Part shown: positions 1 through 7,242 of the stretch, one piece after another | Layout: each line of letters begins with the position of its first letter | Position numbering within the stretch: the first letter of the stretch is position 1 | Source of the DNA: Rossellomorea sp. AcN35-11 | GTDB taxonomy: Bacteria; Bacillota; Bacilli; Bacillales; Bacillaceae_B | DNA length: 64,000 bases | Assembly: GCA_030388825.1 (NCBI GenBank) | Contig: CP128836.1 | Coordinates: 496,001-560,000, forward strand | Direction of reading: 5' to 3' | Notes under the pieces: model-generated | The model's database searches: none | What the model saw: only the letters and a program-made list of their open reading frames with translations | Told to the model about the DNA's origin: nothing | Made by a program: the position numbers and the translations under genes

Positions 1-204
1 TATATTCAGGAACTATTAGCAGGGAAGAGAGTTACTATTGCTGCCGATGATAGGTACGGCGATTTTATAAGATATGTAGAAAATTCAGGTGACGAGGTTC
101 ACTCCAAATTCAAAAAATATTACCAAAGAGAATTTAAAGATGTTGATGATGAAGCAATCACAGTAGTAGTTGAAATGTGGCTGGAGCTTCCAAAAGCAAG
201 CTGA
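1..204 (+). CDS. 3' end of an unknown protein
   Basis: The reading frame is open from the first base and ends in TGA at 202-204, giving the last 67 residues of a protein that starts outside the window. The visible part is charged and ends in V-E-M-W-L-E-L-P. There is no signal, membrane segment or recognisable motif. A terminator follows 16 bases after the stop, so this is the end of a transcription unit. Function unknown. Confidence 0.6.
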   Translation, partial: YIQELLAGKRVTIAADDRYGDFIRYVENSGDEVHSKFKKYYQREFKDVDDEAITVVVEMWLELPKAS

Positions 205-219
205 ATGCAGAGAAATGAA

Positions 220-244
220 CGGGCTATTAGTCCGGTCTTTTTTT
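220..244 (+). terminator. Rho-independent terminator
   Basis: A six-base-pair stem (CGGGCT with AGTCCG, one G-T pair) with a three-base loop is followed by seven T. It ends the transcript of the upstream partial gene. Confidence 0.6.
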
Positions 245-392
245 ATGTTCAATACAAAGTAATCATAATAGTGTTATGGTAAACTAGCGAAGTGTTTTCC
301 AATGAAACGAGGGGGGAAGGAGAAACATGATAGTATGTACGTTAGTTGGATGGTAGAATTATACATAGATATCAAAGAGAGAAGGTGATGGA

Positions 393-803
393 ATGGTTCT
401 GAAGAGCATCTGGTTTAACTTAACTACAGCTAACAAAATCACACTACATAATATAGAAGAAATGATGACCAACGAAGGCTTTGATGTGAAATTTATCGAC
501 GGACTACTTTACTCATTCAAGAAGAGAATTGAGGTCCACGGGGAAGACCAATTCAGAAAATGGATTTGTGAACTGAATTATACCTTGCCGGAAGAATTCC
601 ACAATAAAGAAACTTGCCTCAGTGTTTATGAGAGATCCTCAGAATGGATTGAAGAGGAAATCCGCAGATTAGAAGCCGAAACTAGACTTTCCTGGACCGA
701 GCAAGCAGCCGACTTAGAAATCGAAGATGAAAGAGCTTGCAAAGTTCAATTAGTCATAAGGCATAGGTTAACAGAGGTTATATCTGACATTTTGGACCAA
801 TAA
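393..803 (+). CDS. hypothetical protein, 136 aa
   Basis: A soluble, charged, probably helical protein. The ATG at 393 is preceded by a GAAGGTG ribosome site at good distance. It has no membrane segment or known motif. Residues about 85-135 are rich in E and R and could form an amphipathic helix pair. The next gene starts 29 bases downstream on the same strand, so the two are probably co-transcribed. I do not recognise a family. Confidence 0.6.
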   Translation: MVLKSIWFNLTTANKITLHNIEEMMTNEGFDVKFIDGLLYSFKKRIEVHGEDQFRKWICELNYTLPEEFHNKETCLSVYERSSEWIEEEIRRLEAETRLSWTEQAADLEIEDERACKVQLVIRHRLTEVISDILDQ

Positions 804-832
804 TAAAACGGCACGAAAGGGAGGGGATTTTA

Positions 833-1327
833 ATGAAAAAGATATTGGCTTTTACCTTACCCATCCTTATTATCTTAATAATGATCTTTATTTATAGGGA
901 ATACGATAAGAGGAGCAGGGCATTTCCTTCACCAGATGCTGCTCTAACAAATCTAACTGAAGACAAATATAAAGTAAGGGAAATCATCTCCACTGAGTAT
1001 TTTGATAACACTGCATATATATTTTATTATGTGGATTATGCAGAGCCGGATTACTTAGAGGTATCTAAGTTCATTAAGAAAGAATATGGATGGGAGAATG
1101 ATGGGGTATTTGCGATCGGGAATGTAAGTAAAAGCAACATAGGGGATTCAATGGGAACTGATGGGACCTTAATGAGATTTTCTAATAACAATACAGAGGA
1201 CTATAACGTAAGCGAGAACAACGTTTCTATAGTTCCTGTAGGGAGAGAAATGTACATTCACTTATTCCATGGACTTTCACCAGGGGAACAAAGTATCATA
1301 CAATCCCTACCCATCGATACTGAGTAA
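833..1327 (+). CDS. membrane-anchored hypothetical protein, 164 aa
   Basis: Residues 4-22 form a hydrophobic segment after an MKK start, followed by a basic stretch, so this is a single-pass protein or uncleaved signal anchor with the remaining ~140 residues outside the cell. No lipobox cysteine is present. The ribosome site GAAAGGGAGGGG precedes the ATG. It is the second gene of a two-gene unit and is followed by the bidirectional terminator at 1437-1488. Function unknown. Confidence 0.6.
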   Translation: MKKILAFTLPILIILIMIFIYREYDKRSRAFPSPDAALTNLTEDKYKVREIISTEYFDNTAYIFYYVDYAEPDYLEVSKFIKKEYGWENDGVFAIGNVSKSNIGDSMGTDGTLMRFSNNNTEDYNVSENNVSIVPVGREMYIHLFHGLSPGEQSIIQSLPIDTE

Positions 1328-1436
1328 GAGAAGGAAATTACGGTTATATCAGGTTTTAGTTCTATTGATGACGTTATGTACGAAGCAGCTACCCAAGTTA
1401 TATAGATAATTAAATTTTAACTCAGAGCACAATTTC

Positions 1437-1488
1437 CACCATAAAAAGCCATGATTTTCAAAATAGAAATCATGGCTTTTTTATGGTG
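1437..1488. terminator. bidirectional terminator between convergent genes
   Basis: A long, nearly perfect hairpin: 21 bases starting CACCATAAAAAGCC pair with ...GGCTTTTTTATGGTG around a short loop. The A-rich and T-rich shoulders allow termination in both directions. It separates the plus-strand unit from the minus-strand recombinase. Confidence 0.85.
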
Positions 1489-1494
1489 CTAATG

Positions 1495-2619
1495 CTATTT
1501 ATCTTTTAATTTCTTTCTGCGCTCTCCTAGAGCCTCTGCAGCTCTTCTTGCTTTTTCTTGAGTAGAGTGGACGTAAAGCATGGTTGTAGAAGTCGAAGTA
1601 TGGCCTAGCTGTTCCATTACTAACGTCAAATCTTTAGTTTCTTCAAGAAGGTTGGTTGCATATGTATGTCTCAATTTATGCGGACTCATTGCAACATTAT
1701 TATTAAAAACTTTAGTGTATTTCCTTACTAAGTCTTGAATGGTTCTAATAGAGAGAGGGGAGGTTTTCCCGTTATATATTGTTACGAAGACATATTCATG
1801 ACCTTCATTGCCAGCTTTATATCTGTCTTTACGCACCTCCAAATATTCACGTAGATCTTCCATAGCATCCGGGATCACTTGAACAACATCAGTTTTATCG
1901 CCTTTACGGATTACTTTAATACGATTAGTTTCGAAGTTTATGTCACGAAGCCTCAAATCCGCTAATTCATTCAAACGAACTCCACTGGACAGAAAAACTG
2001 ATAATATCGCATAATCTCTTTCCTTATCGCGTAAAAAGTAAGATTTTTTCCTTTCGGATAATCCTTTTTCATATTCATGTTTTAGAAAATCTAAAAACTC
2101 TATATCTTTATCTTCAATAAATATGGAATCAGCAATCTTACGAGCTCTTTCACCTAAGGTTTCATTAGGTTTTTTCACTGTTATTTTCTGCATAACATTC
2201 CGATGAAAGTATGGTTCTCCAGTACCCCTAATTTCTGATTGGGAAGTTAGGTACTTAAATAAAGACCTGATTGAGGATTTCTTTCGGTTTACAGAAGTTT
2301 TTTCTCTAGTTTTTGTCTCGTTTTTTGACTTTTGAACCTGTTCACCTTTGACTTTCTCGAAATAGAAGAGGGCATCTTCTAATGGTAAATGTTCTAAAAC
2401 TGAAGTAGGAATATCTTTCATTTCCTTGGCATCAGTATAACCTTCAACCATGAGCCATTTAAAGAAGTGGATGAAGTCTTTAAGATAATTATATAACGTA
2501 GAACTAGACATATCCTCGGACTCTTTAAAACGAGCATATTTTTGAACATATTCAGGGAGAGAAGGGAGGAGGGCCTCATATTTTTCTTTGTGCTTTAAAT
2601 GTTGCCTAGATGTAGCCAT
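1495..2619 (-). CDS. xerS: XerS-like tyrosine recombinase, 374 aa
   Basis: Tyrosine site-specific recombinase that breaks and rejoins DNA at paired sites. The N-terminal SAM-like core-binding domain covers about residues 20-150 and the catalytic domain 165-370. Visible catalytic residues are R215 (SGVRLNELADL), K239 (RKGDK), H314 and R317 (PHKLRHTYA), H340 (QLGHTS) and nucleophile Y349 (MLYVHS). The layout, with motifs GEPYFHRNVMQK and LGERA in the middle, matches streptococcal XerS, the single-recombinase dimer-resolution enzyme, rather than XerC/XerD. Length is as expected (~355-375 aa). Start ATG has a TTGGAGTGATAA ribosome site. A dif-like 28-bp site lies 43 bp upstream of the start, which recalls streptococci, where difSL sits next to xerS. 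It could instead be a mobile-element integrase. Confidence 0.85.
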   Translation of the reverse strand: MATSRQHLKHKEKYEALLPSLPEYVQKYARFKESEDMSSSTLYNYLKDFIHFFKWLMVEGYTDAKEMKDIPTSVLEHLPLEDALFYFEKVKGEQVQKSKNETKTREKTSVNRKKSSIRSLFKYLTSQSEIRGTGEPYFHRNVMQKITVKKPNETLGERARKIADSIFIEDKDIEFLDFLKHEYEKGLSERKKSYFLRDKERDYAILSVFLSSGVRLNELADLRLRDINFETNRIKVIRKGDKTDVVQVIPDAMEDLREYLEVRKDRYKAGNEGHEYVFVTIYNGKTSPLSIRTIQDLVRKYTKVFNNNVAMSPHKLRHTYATNLLEETKDLTLVMEQLGHTSTSTTMLYVHSTQEKARRAAEALGERRKKLKDK

Positions 2620-2661
2620 TTTATCACTCCAAGTGAGTTTATTTGTAAAAATTTGTCTAAT

Positions 2662-2689
2662 TACGTGTAAAATACAATTATTCCACGAA
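2662..2689 (-). other. dif-like recombinase site 1
   Basis: Read on the minus strand: left arm TTCGTGGAATA, six-base centre ATTGTA, right arm TTTTACACGTA. The right arm in reverse complement matches the left arm at 8 of 11 positions. This 11-6-11 layout is that of Xer/dif sites. It lies between the xerS promoter region and start, so it could be a recombination site, an autoregulatory operator, or both. Confidence 0.45.
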
Positions 2690-2822
2690 AATGTTTACAT
2701 AACACTGTTATTGTTAAGTAAGGGAGTTACTTTTTTGTGTCTAAAATAGGTGGTGATTTCATTTAAATTTTATTTGTTTCATCTATTTTGATTAAGTTCT
2801 AATATGTTTTTGAATTGATAAA

Positions 2823-2863
2823 AACTTGATTGTGTATGTGATTTATAACAAAACAATCAAGTT
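2823..2863. repeat. 11-bp perfect inverted repeat, 19-bp spacer
   Basis: AACTTGATTGT at 2823-2833 and its exact complement ACAATCAAGTT at 2853-2863. No T-tract follows, so it is not an obvious terminator. The right end continues into a 13-base motif (AAGTTGGTTA-T/A-TG) that recurs at about 3088 directly after dif-like site 2. Possibly a protein-binding site. Confidence 0.4.
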
Positions 2864-3061
2864 GGTTATTGAAAACCGCCAGGATTCAACTTGTAAGCAG
2901 TTTGCACAACAAAAGAAGAAATAAATGAATGTTAAATTGAACACGATCCTAAACCCATTCTTAATGTAAAATAAATAATTGTGCTTCGAATTACATACGA
3001 AAACCAATATTTTCCCTTAATTAATTATACCAAACGTTTGTTTCTATTTCCACTATTTAAT

Positions 3062-3089
3062 TTCTCGTAAAATTTGTATTATACACGAA
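3062..3089 (-). other. dif-like recombinase site 2
   Basis: Read on the minus strand: left arm TTCGTGTATAA, centre TACAAA, right arm TTTTACGAGAA. It has the same 11-6-11 layout and orientation as the site at 2662-2689 and is identical to it at 17 of 28 positions, with many of the differences in the central region, as expected for two sites bound by one recombinase. The two sites are 372 bp apart. Confidence 0.4.
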
Positions 3090-3511
3090 GTTGGTTAATG
3101 CGGTTTTATCCTCTTCTCTTCCTGGAACCTACACTTATTTTTACTGTTCAAAGAATTTTATGCTTATGTAGTTTTTAGTGAACTTACAATGTTTGGGCTC
3201 TTAAACGAAATTAGATGTATCATCGGTCACTAAACATTATTTAATTGCAAAATTTGAGTATACAATCAAACTGATTTTTTAGTGGCTAAGTTGATAATCG
3301 TCAATCAGCTGAAGATATTTCTTCTGACCAACTTATCCTCTAAATTTATGTAAGTTTTCATTTTTACATCTTTATAATTGATATTATATGAAGTTATTTA
3401 GATTTGATAAAATTAAGGAAGAACCGCATATGATCTCCCCCTCTTTTCATTATCTTAATATGTATGTATTATTTTATTCATCCTTACTACAGGATATCTG
3501 ATTTGATTTAA
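3090..3511. other. AT-rich intergenic region, no gene seen
   Basis: No frame with a credible start and ribosome site was found on either strand. Together with 2620-3061 this makes about 0.9 kb without genes next to the recombinase, unusually long for this dense window. Confidence 0.5.
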
Positions 3512-3760
3512 TTAGTAGCAACCGACATCAAATTTTTCTTTGAGTTCATTTAATGGCCGCAGGGTGATTTCTCGAAACCTACTTGATTCGTAATAAGCTA
3601 CTGGAACATATTCGATGGAATCTTTCTCGTAGATATATTCTTCAATATCGTCACCATCAGCATTTGTGAAATAAGCCGTGAGATCCGTATTTGCAAAACC
3701 TTTTTCACATAAGATCTTATCCCAGTCACTTTTTAGAACATCATACGTCTTAAACTTCAT
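3512..3760 (-). CDS. hypothetical protein, 82 aa
   Basis: A small acidic soluble protein ending in D-V-G-C-Y. The ATG at 3760 is preferred over the in-frame GTG pair just upstream because those GTG codons lie inside the ribosome site AAAGGTGGTG. The composition (DWDKI, YIYEKDSIEYVPV) resembles small immunity-type proteins, but no family is recognised. It is the most downstream gene of the toxin-island run. Confidence 0.55.
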   Translation of the reverse strand: MKFKTYDVLKSDWDKILCEKGFANTDLTAYFTNADGDDIEEYIYEKDSIEYVPVAYYESSRFREITLRPLNELKEKFDVGCY

Positions 3761-3872
3761 AACTTTCACCACCTTTCATTGAAAAATGGGAATTACAGCA
3801 ACATTATACCCTTTTAGCCTGCTTTTAAACAGTGAAATCGTCCGTAAAACCTTACTGTATGCCTTAAAGAAT

Positions 3873-3913
3873 TAAAAACACTTCAACCCTCATACCAGAG
3901 CTAAAGTGTTTTT
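3873..3913 (-). terminator. terminator of the 3917-4327 gene
   Basis: AAAAACACTT and AAGTGTTTTT form a 10-bp stem with a T-rich end on the minus strand, directly after the stop codon. Confidence 0.75.
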
Positions 3914-3916
3914 AGT

Positions 3917-4327
3917 TTATTTTAATGATGAAAAGATAGATTTAATGTTTTTGAGTGCCTCTTTCGCCTCTTTCTCATAATCACCGACATCATTATGAGC
4001 ATAATTATAGTTAAAATTGATAACACCATTAAATTTTGATGACAACACAACACGTTTAATGTCATCGTCATCTAATGCCGCTACGCACGCAAATCCAGCA
4101 GAAGTTAAATGGACTTGATTCGCTTTAAACTCTTCCCACGAAGGAACAGCGTCCTCGTAAACAGCAATATGTGAATCTTGTGGAATCAAATACCTTTCAT
4201 CAAACTCCTTTGGTTCTGGATTTAGAAACCCACACTCTTTAATTCGTAGGCATTCAGATAGCATGAAAGCATAAGCGTATTTAATATCCTCTTCTTTGCT
4301 ATTAGTTTTAATGATCACCTCAGACAA
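3917..4327 (-). CDS. hypothetical protein, 136 aa
   Basis: A soluble, mostly polar protein without signal or membrane segment. Start TTG at 4327 lies nine bases after a GGGGAAGGGG ribosome site. Motifs such as VPSWEEFKANQVHL and a C-terminal helix are visible, but I do not recognise a family. It forms its own transcription unit, with terminator hairpins on both sides (3873-3913 and 4363-4406). This single-gene pattern repeats through the island downstream of the RHS toxin, so a role as an immunity protein is possible, by position only. Confidence 0.55.
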   Translation of the reverse strand: MSEVIIKTNSKEEDIKYAYAFMLSECLRIKECGFLNPEPKEFDERYLIPQDSHIAVYEDAVPSWEEFKANQVHLTSAGFACVAALDDDDIKRVVLSSKFNGVINFNYNYAHNDVGDYEKEAKEALKNIKSIFSSLK

Positions 4328-4362
4328 TTAAAAAACCCCTTCCCCTTAAATTTTGTTGGCAA

Positions 4363-4406
4363 CAAAAAAAAGCACCACGAATTTTCATGAAATTCGCAGT
4401 GCTTCT
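4363..4406 (-). terminator. terminator hairpin, repeated-family variant
   Basis: On the minus strand AGAAGCACTGCGAATTTC pairs with GAAATTCGTGGTGCTT and is followed by eight T. It is a diverged relative of the GGAGCACTGGCAG hairpin family in this island. Confidence 0.7.
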
Positions 4407-4524
4407 GTCTGTTACATTTATTTTACCATGTCATTTCCATCTAAATCCATTAATTTTGAACCCCTCTTAGACCCCGGCATTATCAATGAAATACACTTTT
4501 CCTTATTTTAAATAGAGATAATCT

Positions 4525-4818
4525 TTAATTTGTTACTTCATAATAATAATAAACCTCTTCATCATCATGACACACCATAATTAACATATTATTGCATGTA
4601 ACTGCAAAGTGGCTAATTATCTTATCGTCGTGTCGAAACTCACCGTCACAAACATTATGAGCTGCATAAGAACTTGATGACGTATAAGCAAGCCCTAAAT
4701 CTATTGGAGAATAAAAGATTTCATCTTCGTAAAGCTCAGTTAAGAGATGTTCTATTCCACGCACTTCTAGGTTGCTCAACTCTTTCTTAAAGGTTAACTC
4801 TGCGCTGATCAATCTCAA
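4525..4818 (-). CDS. hypothetical protein, 97 aa
   Basis: A small acidic protein. TTG at 4818 is chosen as start because GAAGGGAGGG sits seven to eleven bases upstream. An ATG further upstream lies inside the preceding terminator hairpin and cannot be used. The C-terminal half ends in a run of tyrosines (EEVYYYYEVTN). No membrane segment is present. Single-gene unit bounded by terminator hairpins. Unrecognised. Confidence 0.55.
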   Translation of the reverse strand: MRLISAELTFKKELSNLEVRGIEHLLTELYEDEIFYSPIDLGLAYTSSSSYAAHNVCDGEFRHDDKIISHFAVTCNNMLIMVCHDDEEVYYYYEVTN

Positions 4819-4841
4819 AACAAACCCTCCCTTCAATATAC

Positions 4842-4888
4842 AAAAAAGGAGCACAGGCAGAATCTATCTTTCTGCCCAGTGCTCCTGG
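4842..4888 (-). terminator. terminator hairpin, repeated family
   Basis: On the minus strand AGGAGCACTGGGCAGAA pairs with TTCTGCCTGTGCTCCT and is followed by six T. It ends the 4911-5450 gene. The flank CCAGGAGCACTGG with upstream ATAAC recurs at 6616, 16010, 19908, 21149 and elsewhere. Confidence 0.85.
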
Positions 4889-4910
4889 TTATCTTTGATA
4901 TCAATGCCAA

Positions 4911-5450
4911 TTAATAGTGCCAGTAATTTTTCAACAGAATATTCCCATACTCAATTTCAGGCTTGAATGTTAACACTTCCTCGTCACTAACCTTCACTTT
5001 TGATCCTTCCCTCATGCCTTCATAAGTGGTTCTAACTGTTATATTCTCTATATCTTTCAATTCATAATCGTCCAATTCTAAAGAGATATTATTAGTGACT
5101 ATGAATTTCCCCTTTTTTTCAAAGTGATCATAAGAAACATTCTCCACAAAATTAGCATTTATATATATTTCAGATGTCACCTTGTTAACTTCCGCAAAAT
5201 CTCCGCCTATCGTAATATGAGTCTCTAAGGGAATTTTCTCCTCCCATACACTGTATACGAGAGGTACCATTGTTGTGAAGTCGGGTCTTGGCTCAATTAC
5301 CACAAATGAAAATGGTTTGTTGTGACTTTGGGCCGGCACTCTATTTGAATCAACATCAAAAGATACTATCTTAGAGAACAAAGTGCATCCAGTTATAAAT
5401 GAACAAAATCCTAAAACCAAAAAAATCGTTAACACACTTTTTATACTCAA
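4911..5450 (-). CDS. lipoprotein, 179 aa
   Basis: A secreted membrane-anchored lipoprotein. The N-terminus has a hydrophobic signal segment (residues about 5-20) ending in the lipobox F-I-T-G-C, and the mature part of ~155 residues looks beta-rich and acidic. TTG at 5450 is preferred because AAGGGG lies seven bases upstream. An in-frame TTG two codons earlier sits too close. Just upstream is a gene for a three-TM protein. Envelope location fits a role in protecting against a cell-surface toxin, but that is inference from the neighbourhood. Confidence 0.6.
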   Translation of the reverse strand: MSIKSVLTIFLVLGFCSFITGCTLFSKIVSFDVDSNRVPAQSHNKPFSFVVIEPRPDFTTMVPLVYSVWEEKIPLETHITIGGDFAEVNKVTSEIYINANFVENVSYDHFEKKGKFIVTNNISLELDDYELKDIENITVRTTYEGMREGSKVKVSDEEVLTFKPEIEYGNILLKNYWHY

Positions 5451-5488
5451 AAGCAATCCCCTTCCCTTTTAAGTCTATTCCAACTCCA

Positions 5489-5740
5489 TCACACACTCCC
5501 AGCTGTAAGTGATATTGCAGCCATCGATAATGTAAGAAAGGTAAGGAACGCTCCTAAAACTACACTCTTCCATTTCTTTTTAAAGAGCAAGACAACTGTA
5601 CAACCGGACTGGATAAGCCAAGCTACCAACAAGAAATATTTAATAGAGCCATATGGATCATCAACGATATTTGAAGACACTAAGGATAAGAGAAACACTG
5701 CAATCAATAATATAAAAGCATTTTCAAACTTCATAAACAT
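5489..5740 (-). CDS. small membrane protein, 83 aa
   Basis: Three hydrophobic segments, at about residues 7-24, 33-52 and 60-78, with short loops, so almost the whole chain lies in the membrane. The ribosome site AAGAAGGGGG precedes two possible ATG codons, residues 1 and 3. It lies in a row of four small membrane or lipoprotein genes between 4.9 and 6.6 kb. Unrecognised. The context suggests an envelope immunity role. Confidence 0.55.
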   Translation of the reverse strand: MFMKFENAFILLIAVFLLSLVSSNIVDDPYGSIKYFLLVAWLIQSGCTVVLLFKKKWKSVVLGAFLTFLTLSMAAISLTAGSV

Positions 5741-5788
5741 CCAACCCCCTTCTTCTAATGCATATTACGGTTCTTTATCAATCGAACT

Positions 5789-6223
5789 CTACACTTTAAT
5801 ATCAGAGATCGCAAACATGATAAAAGCAACTAAAATCACAGCATTAGGCATAAACATCAAAACTCTCTTCATTACTGATAGCGACGATTTTTTCTCTGAT
5901 TGTAAAGAAACGACAAGAACATACATATTAAACACAAATGTTATAAGGAATAAAGGAAAATATACCGCTTCTATATTTCGAAGGAATCCCCAAACAGTTT
6001 CATTAATCATCAAAATTGAGAAAATAACTAGGAAGAAAGCGCGGACCAAGATCATCAATAAAACATTAAGAAAAAATTGCTTCTTTTCAACCTGGAAACG
6101 CCCCCGCGTTACCAACTCCGTTATAATCACAACTATTAAGTATAAAATCGATTCAACCAGACCATATAAACCTATTAGCAGAAATCCGAGAAACGAGAAA
6201 AACACCGGCAACAACACAAACAC
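5789..6223 (-). CDS. membrane protein, 144 aa
   Basis: Four hydrophobic segments (about residues 3-35, 55-75, 85-105 and 120-140). GTG at 6223 is chosen because GGAGGGG sits six bases upstream. The in-frame upstream TTG would place the ribosome site inside the gene. No motif is recognised. It is the second of a run of membrane genes downstream of the RHS toxin. Confidence 0.55.
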   Translation of the reverse strand: MFVLLPVFFSFLGFLLIGLYGLVESILYLIVVIITELVTRGRFQVEKKQFFLNVLLMILVRAFFLVIFSILMINETVWGFLRNIEAVYFPLFLITFVFNMYVLVVSLQSEKKSSLSVMKRVLMFMPNAVILVAFIMFAISDIKV

Positions 6224-6262
6224 TCTATCCCCTCCATAACCCAAAAGCCAGGAAATCCACCT

Positions 6263-6592
6263 TTAGTCATTTGTATTTATATCACCTTGAACTAAATTCA
6301 GGTTCATTTTTATTCCCTTAATGACCTTCAAAGTCAGTTTGACCGGCAGAAATGACACCAGACCAATAATAAGCCCCCAAATGCCGAATATAAGGGGTGA
6401 AAGGAAGATACTAAAAATCCCTGCCAGCACTCCAGTTAACTGAATGGGGCCAATATAAGCATAAACGTCACCATTAAAAATGCTTAAAATAAATAAAATA
6501 GCACCCAAAACCAACCCAACCGATAAAGATAGGATGAGCATTAGCTTAAGGTATGAACCAAAACCAATTCCTTTAACATGTAGATGCTCCAT
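6263..6592 (-). CDS. membrane protein, 109 aa
   Basis: Two strongly hydrophobic regions, about residues 16-40 and 50-85, the second long enough for two passes, so three TM helices are likely. ATG at 6592 follows GAAGGAGTG. The in-frame upstream ATG lies in the terminator hairpin and is not credible. It is preceded by a repeated-family hairpin (6616-6654), so it is transcribed separately from the RHS and RDD-like genes. Unrecognised family. Confidence 0.55.
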   Translation of the reverse strand: MEHLHVKGIGFGSYLKLMLILSLSVGLVLGAILFILSIFNGDVYAYIGPIQLTGVLAGIFSIFLSPLIFGIWGLIIGLVSFLPVKLTLKVIKGIKMNLNLVQGDINTND

Positions 6593-6615
6593 ATTAAACA
6601 CTCCTTCATATAAAT

Positions 6616-6654
6616 AAAAAAGAAGCACAGACAGATTTCTCTGCCAGTGCTTCC
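6616..6654 (-). terminator. terminator hairpin, repeated family
   Basis: On the minus strand GGAAGCACTGGCAGAG pairs with CTGTCTGTGCTTC and T-rich sequence follows. It sits 160 bases after the RDD-like gene and ends that transcript. Confidence 0.75.
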
Positions 6655-6818
6655 GGTTACTTATATTTTATCATATATATATAGACATCAAATCTTTACC
6701 GGTACAATGAACAACGTTCCCTCAATACTCCGCTTTTCCCCTAAGTTATAAGCAGTGTCACTGCTTGTAATTATGGTTTTATCTTTGAATTATCAATCAA
6801 CAATAGTAGATTTTTAGC

Positions 6819-7226
6819 TTATCTTTTCACTAAAAATATCTTCGACATCCTTTCGTGAGCAAATCCGCTTTCTATTATGCCGGTCTGAAGTACAAAAACA
6901 GGGAACAAAAGCAACCAAAGGGTATAATGACCCAATAAATTACGAAAACTCAACTCTTTTGTATCGCTAGACAACTTATAACCCATTAGTTTCATTCCGA
7001 GAGTTTTCTGGAATTTAGCATACACTACTATTAGTGTTATTGCTGTAGGAATTAAAGCCAGCAACATATATATTTCATTCATATCCAAAACATTAATAAC
7101 AGACATAAATGATACCAATGTTAAACTCACAACAGACATGTCAATACCCATCATTAACACGAACTGTGTTGCTTGTTTCATGCTACCTACCCAGGTATTG
7201 AATTCTTTACTTGAACCATCATTCAT
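6819..7226 (-). CDS. RDD-like membrane protein; candidate RHS immunity protein
   Basis: Three or four hydrophobic segments: residues about 20-48, 52-72 and 100-120. The pattern KFQKTLGMKLMGYKL between the second and third resembles the GxTxGKxxxG-type motif of RDD-family membrane proteins, but the full Arg-Asp-Asp signature is incomplete. ATG at 7226 follows GGAGAGGG. Only 16 bases separate it from the stop of the RHS gene, so it is co-transcribed with it and is the first gene after the toxin. In WapA/RHS systems that position is taken by the cognate immunity gene (established for WapA/WapI). A membrane immunity protein would fit a membrane-acting toxin tip. Function is inferred from position. 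Confidence 0.6.
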   Translation of the reverse strand: MNDGSSKEFNTWVGSMKQATQFVLMMGIDMSVVSLTLVSFMSVINVLDMNEIYMLLALIPTAITLIVVYAKFQKTLGMKLMGYKLSSDTKELSFRNLLGHYTLWLLLFPVFVLQTGIIESGFAHERMSKIFLVKR

Positions 7227-7242
7227 CACTATTACCCTCTCC

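Noticed and set aside
1495-2619. Prophage integrase at the left border
   Set aside because: The protein fits XerS better than phage integrases, and no attachment repeat or phage gene is next to it. The alternative is only mentioned.
5817-6239. Plus-strand frame of 140 aa
   Set aside because: It lies antisense to the four-TM gene 5789-6223 and is Lys/Arg/Asn-rich with no ribosome site, as expected of a shadow.
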